In this document: positions 6,510-7,621 of the stretch, piece after piece
How the letters are laid out: every line of letters begins with the position of its first letter
Position numbering within the stretch: position 1 is the first letter of the stretch
DNA from: Clostridiales bacterium UBA4821
GTDB taxonomy: Bacteria > Bacillota > Clostridia > Acetivibrionales > UBA4821
Direction of reading: 5' to 3'
Assembly (NCBI GenBank): GCA_002402315.1
Contig: DHFP01000126.1
Span: forward strand, 1 to 7,621
DNA: 7,621 nucleotides
Program-made: the position numbers and the translations under genes
Notes under the pieces: model-generated
The model's input: the letters and a program-made list of their open reading frames with translations, nothing else
Told to the model about the DNA's origin: nothing
Database searches by the model: none

Positions 6510-6548
6510 AGACTAAAAACTGATTGTATGTAATAGAAGTAGCTGATA

Positions 6549-6564
6549 GTTATTTATCAATAAC
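6549..6564 (+). other. Small AT-rich hairpin
   Basis: GTTATT and AATAAC form a perfect six-base inverted repeat around the loop TATC, with possible outer GAT/ATC pairing. It lies between the heptamer array and the terminator, with no run of T after it, so it is not itself a terminator. It may stabilise the 3' end of the HD-GYP message or be incidental. Confidence 0.3.
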
Positions 6565-6574
6565 AAATCAAAAT

Positions 6575-6606
6575 AACCGGTTGTCTAAAAGACGCTGGTT
6601 TTTTTT
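6575..6606 (+). terminator. Rho-independent terminator after the HD-GYP gene
   Basis: The arm AACCGGTTGTCT (6575-6586) pairs with AGACGCTGGTT (6590-6600) around an AAA loop, with two G-U pairs and one bulged T. Eight T residues (6599-6606) follow, with As on the 5' side. It ends the HD-GYP transcript about 110 nt after the stop codon and separates it from the peptidase gene. Confidence 0.8.
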
Positions 6607-6680
6607 GTTGCCGGCATCATAAAAACAGAAGTTATCCGTGAAGCTGTAAATGCATATCTTAGCAGTAAATGAAGTATATC

Positions 6681-6685
6681 AGGAG
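6681..6685 (+). promoter_or_regulatory. Ribosome binding site fixing the M14 peptidase start
   Basis: AGGAG lies nine bases before the ATG at 6695. The in-frame ATG at 6650 has no comparable site upstream, and the 15 residues it would add do not belong to the peptidase fold. Confidence 0.75.
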
Positions 6686-6694
6686 AAGAACAGC

Positions 6695-7606
6695 ATGGCC
6701 TATATCATTTCTCCGGAAAAATATACATATGAGCAAATGCTTGAAGATCTACTTATACTAAAAAAACAATACCCATTTATTGAAATCTCACAAATTGGCA
6801 AGTCAGTGTGCGGTAAAACTATTCATGCTATAAAGCTTGGTATTGGACCGAAAAAAATTCTGTGTAATGGTTCGCATCACGCTAGAGAATGGATGACAAC
6901 TCCCTTGTTAATGAAGTTCATAGAATCTTATTGCTTAAGTATTGTCACCGGAAGACCTTTATACCGGTATGATATTTCGAGTATATACAATCGCTGCACT
7001 TTATGGATAATCCCAATGGTTAACCCTGACGGGGTAAACCTTGTAATTATAGGACTATTTAAAGATAGTCCCTTTTATTCTGAGCTGCTTCAAATGAATA
7101 AAGAAAACATAGATTTTAGTTCCTGGAAAGCCAATATCAAGGGCGTAGACTTAAACCGTAATTATAATGCCGGTTGGCAGGAATATAAATCGCTTGAACC
7201 TTCTTTGGGTATACTAGGACCTTCACCTTCAGGGTTTTCAGGACCGTACCCTGAATCAGAACCTGAAACTCAGGGACTGGCAGCTTTTACCCGCTGGTTA
7301 AATCCTGATATGGTTCTGGCTTTTCATTCCCAAGGTGAAGAAATTTTCTGGGACTATAAAGGAATTGCTCCTGTAAAATCTGAAATGATTGCAAAAGCTC
7401 TTTCGGATGTAAGCGGATACAAACTTTCGGAACCATATGAACCGGGAGCGTTATATGCAGGATATAAGGATTGGTTTATAAAAGAATTCCGGCGCCCCGG
7501 TTTTACAATCGAGGTGGGTAGAGATACTACTCCCGTCCCACTTTCCCAGTTTGATGAAATTATAGATAAAAATTTTAAGATAATTCTTCGGGCGGCAGTA
7601 AAGTAA
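6695..7606 (+). CDS. M14 zinc carboxypeptidase-family peptidase, ENP-I-like
   Basis: A 303-residue metallopeptidase with every key residue of the M14 fold: zinc ligands H62 and E65 in SHHAREW, NPDG at 110-113, the substrate-binding NRN at 154-156 (VDLNRNYN), the third zinc ligand H211 in AFHSQGE, and the catalytic Glu E273 in FTIEVG. The overall pattern, including HAREWMTTPLLMKF and VDLNRNYNAGW, is most like gamma-D-glutamyl-L-diamino-acid endopeptidase I (Bacillus YqgT/ENP-I group), which cleaves the D-Glu to diaminopimelate bond in cell-wall peptides. Unlike typical ENP-I it has no LysM repeats; it also has no signal peptide or membrane segment, so it probably acts in the cytoplasm, for example on recycled muropeptides, or is released only by lysis of the mother cell. 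Specificity is inferred. The start at 6695 is chosen for its AGGAG site. The gene lies downstream of a terminator and appears to have its own, unidentified, promoter. Its stop is 15 nt from the window edge. Confidence 0.88.
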   Translation: MAYIISPEKYTYEQMLEDLLILKKQYPFIEISQIGKSVCGKTIHAIKLGIGPKKILCNGSHHAREWMTTPLLMKFIESYCLSIVTGRPLYRYDISSIYNRCTLWIIPMVNPDGVNLVIIGLFKDSPFYSELLQMNKENIDFSSWKANIKGVDLNRNYNAGWQEYKSLEPSLGILGPSPSGFSGPYPESEPETQGLAAFTRWLNPDMVLAFHSQGEEIFWDYKGIAPVKSEMIAKALSDVSGYKLSEPYEPGALYAGYKDWFIKEFRRPGFTIEVGRDTTPVPLSQFDEIIDKNFKIILRAAVK

Positions 7607-7620
7607 GGGACGGTTCTTGA
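7607..7620 (+). other. Possible start of a dispersed intergenic repeat
   Basis: GGGACGGTTCTTGA begins directly after the peptidase stop codon and runs into the window edge. From memory, GGGACGGTTCT-type sequences followed by a GTCCC arm recur between genes in several Clostridia. Only the first arm would be visible here, so this is a weak call. Confidence 0.25.
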
Positions 7621-7621
7621 A

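Noticed and set aside
6491..6519. Promoter with TTGACA inside the heptamer repeat driving the peptidase gene
   Set aside because: The box at -10 distance is TAAAAA, a weak match, and the rho-independent terminator at 6575-6606 would stop the transcript before the gene.
6632..6660. TTATCC / TATCTT as a sigma-A promoter for the peptidase gene
   Set aside because: Spacing is 17 bp, but the boxes match consensus at only three and four of six positions; too weak to annotate.

Overview
The window looks like the chromosome of a low-GC Gram-positive bacterium, most likely a member of the Clostridia. The evidence is AT-rich DNA, strong AGGAGG-type ribosome binding sites, a TTG start, sigma-A-type promoters in AT-rich spacers, and the gene families present (YkvI-like transporter, clostridial GldA/GldF/GldG-type ABC exporter with a DUF4340 partner, stand-alone REC-HD-GYP regulator, ENP-I-like M14 peptidase). 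I cannot name the genus from the sequence alone.

Left part, minus strand (27-5162): a compact cluster transcribed leftwards from a good promoter at 5262-5290. The order is ATPase (4212-5162, TTG start), ABC-2 permease (3493-4209), GldG-like membrane-anchored extracytoplasmic protein (2064-3488) and DUF4340 membrane-anchored protein (1135-2067). Stop and start codons are 2-4 nt apart or overlap (ATGA), so the four are almost certainly one translationally coupled operon for one transporter-like complex whose substrate is unknown. After 61 nt comes a YkvI-family membrane transporter (27-1073) in the same direction. No convincing terminator separates it from the operon, so read-through is possible. 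A perfect 21-nt purine-rich mirror repeat sits just beyond its stop codon at the left edge.

Middle (5163-5401): a divergent control region. It holds two well-formed sigma-A-like promoters, each with a 17-bp spacer, an 18-bp AT-only palindrome between them, and a 20-bp-periodic direct repeat just downstream of the rightward promoter.

Right part, plus strand (5402-7606): a response regulator carrying an HD-GYP cyclic-di-GMP phosphodiesterase domain, then a roughly 230-bp spacer with a degenerate heptamer repeat and a rho-independent terminator, then an M14 zinc peptidase resembling gamma-D-glutamyl-diamino-acid endopeptidase I. The plus-strand genes look like separate transcription units. No RNA gene, IS element, CRISPR array or phage gene was seen. 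The least understood content is the GldAFG-DUF4340 complex and the organised control region between it and the c-di-GMP phosphodiesterase gene. The sequence itself offers no proof of a wholly new system.
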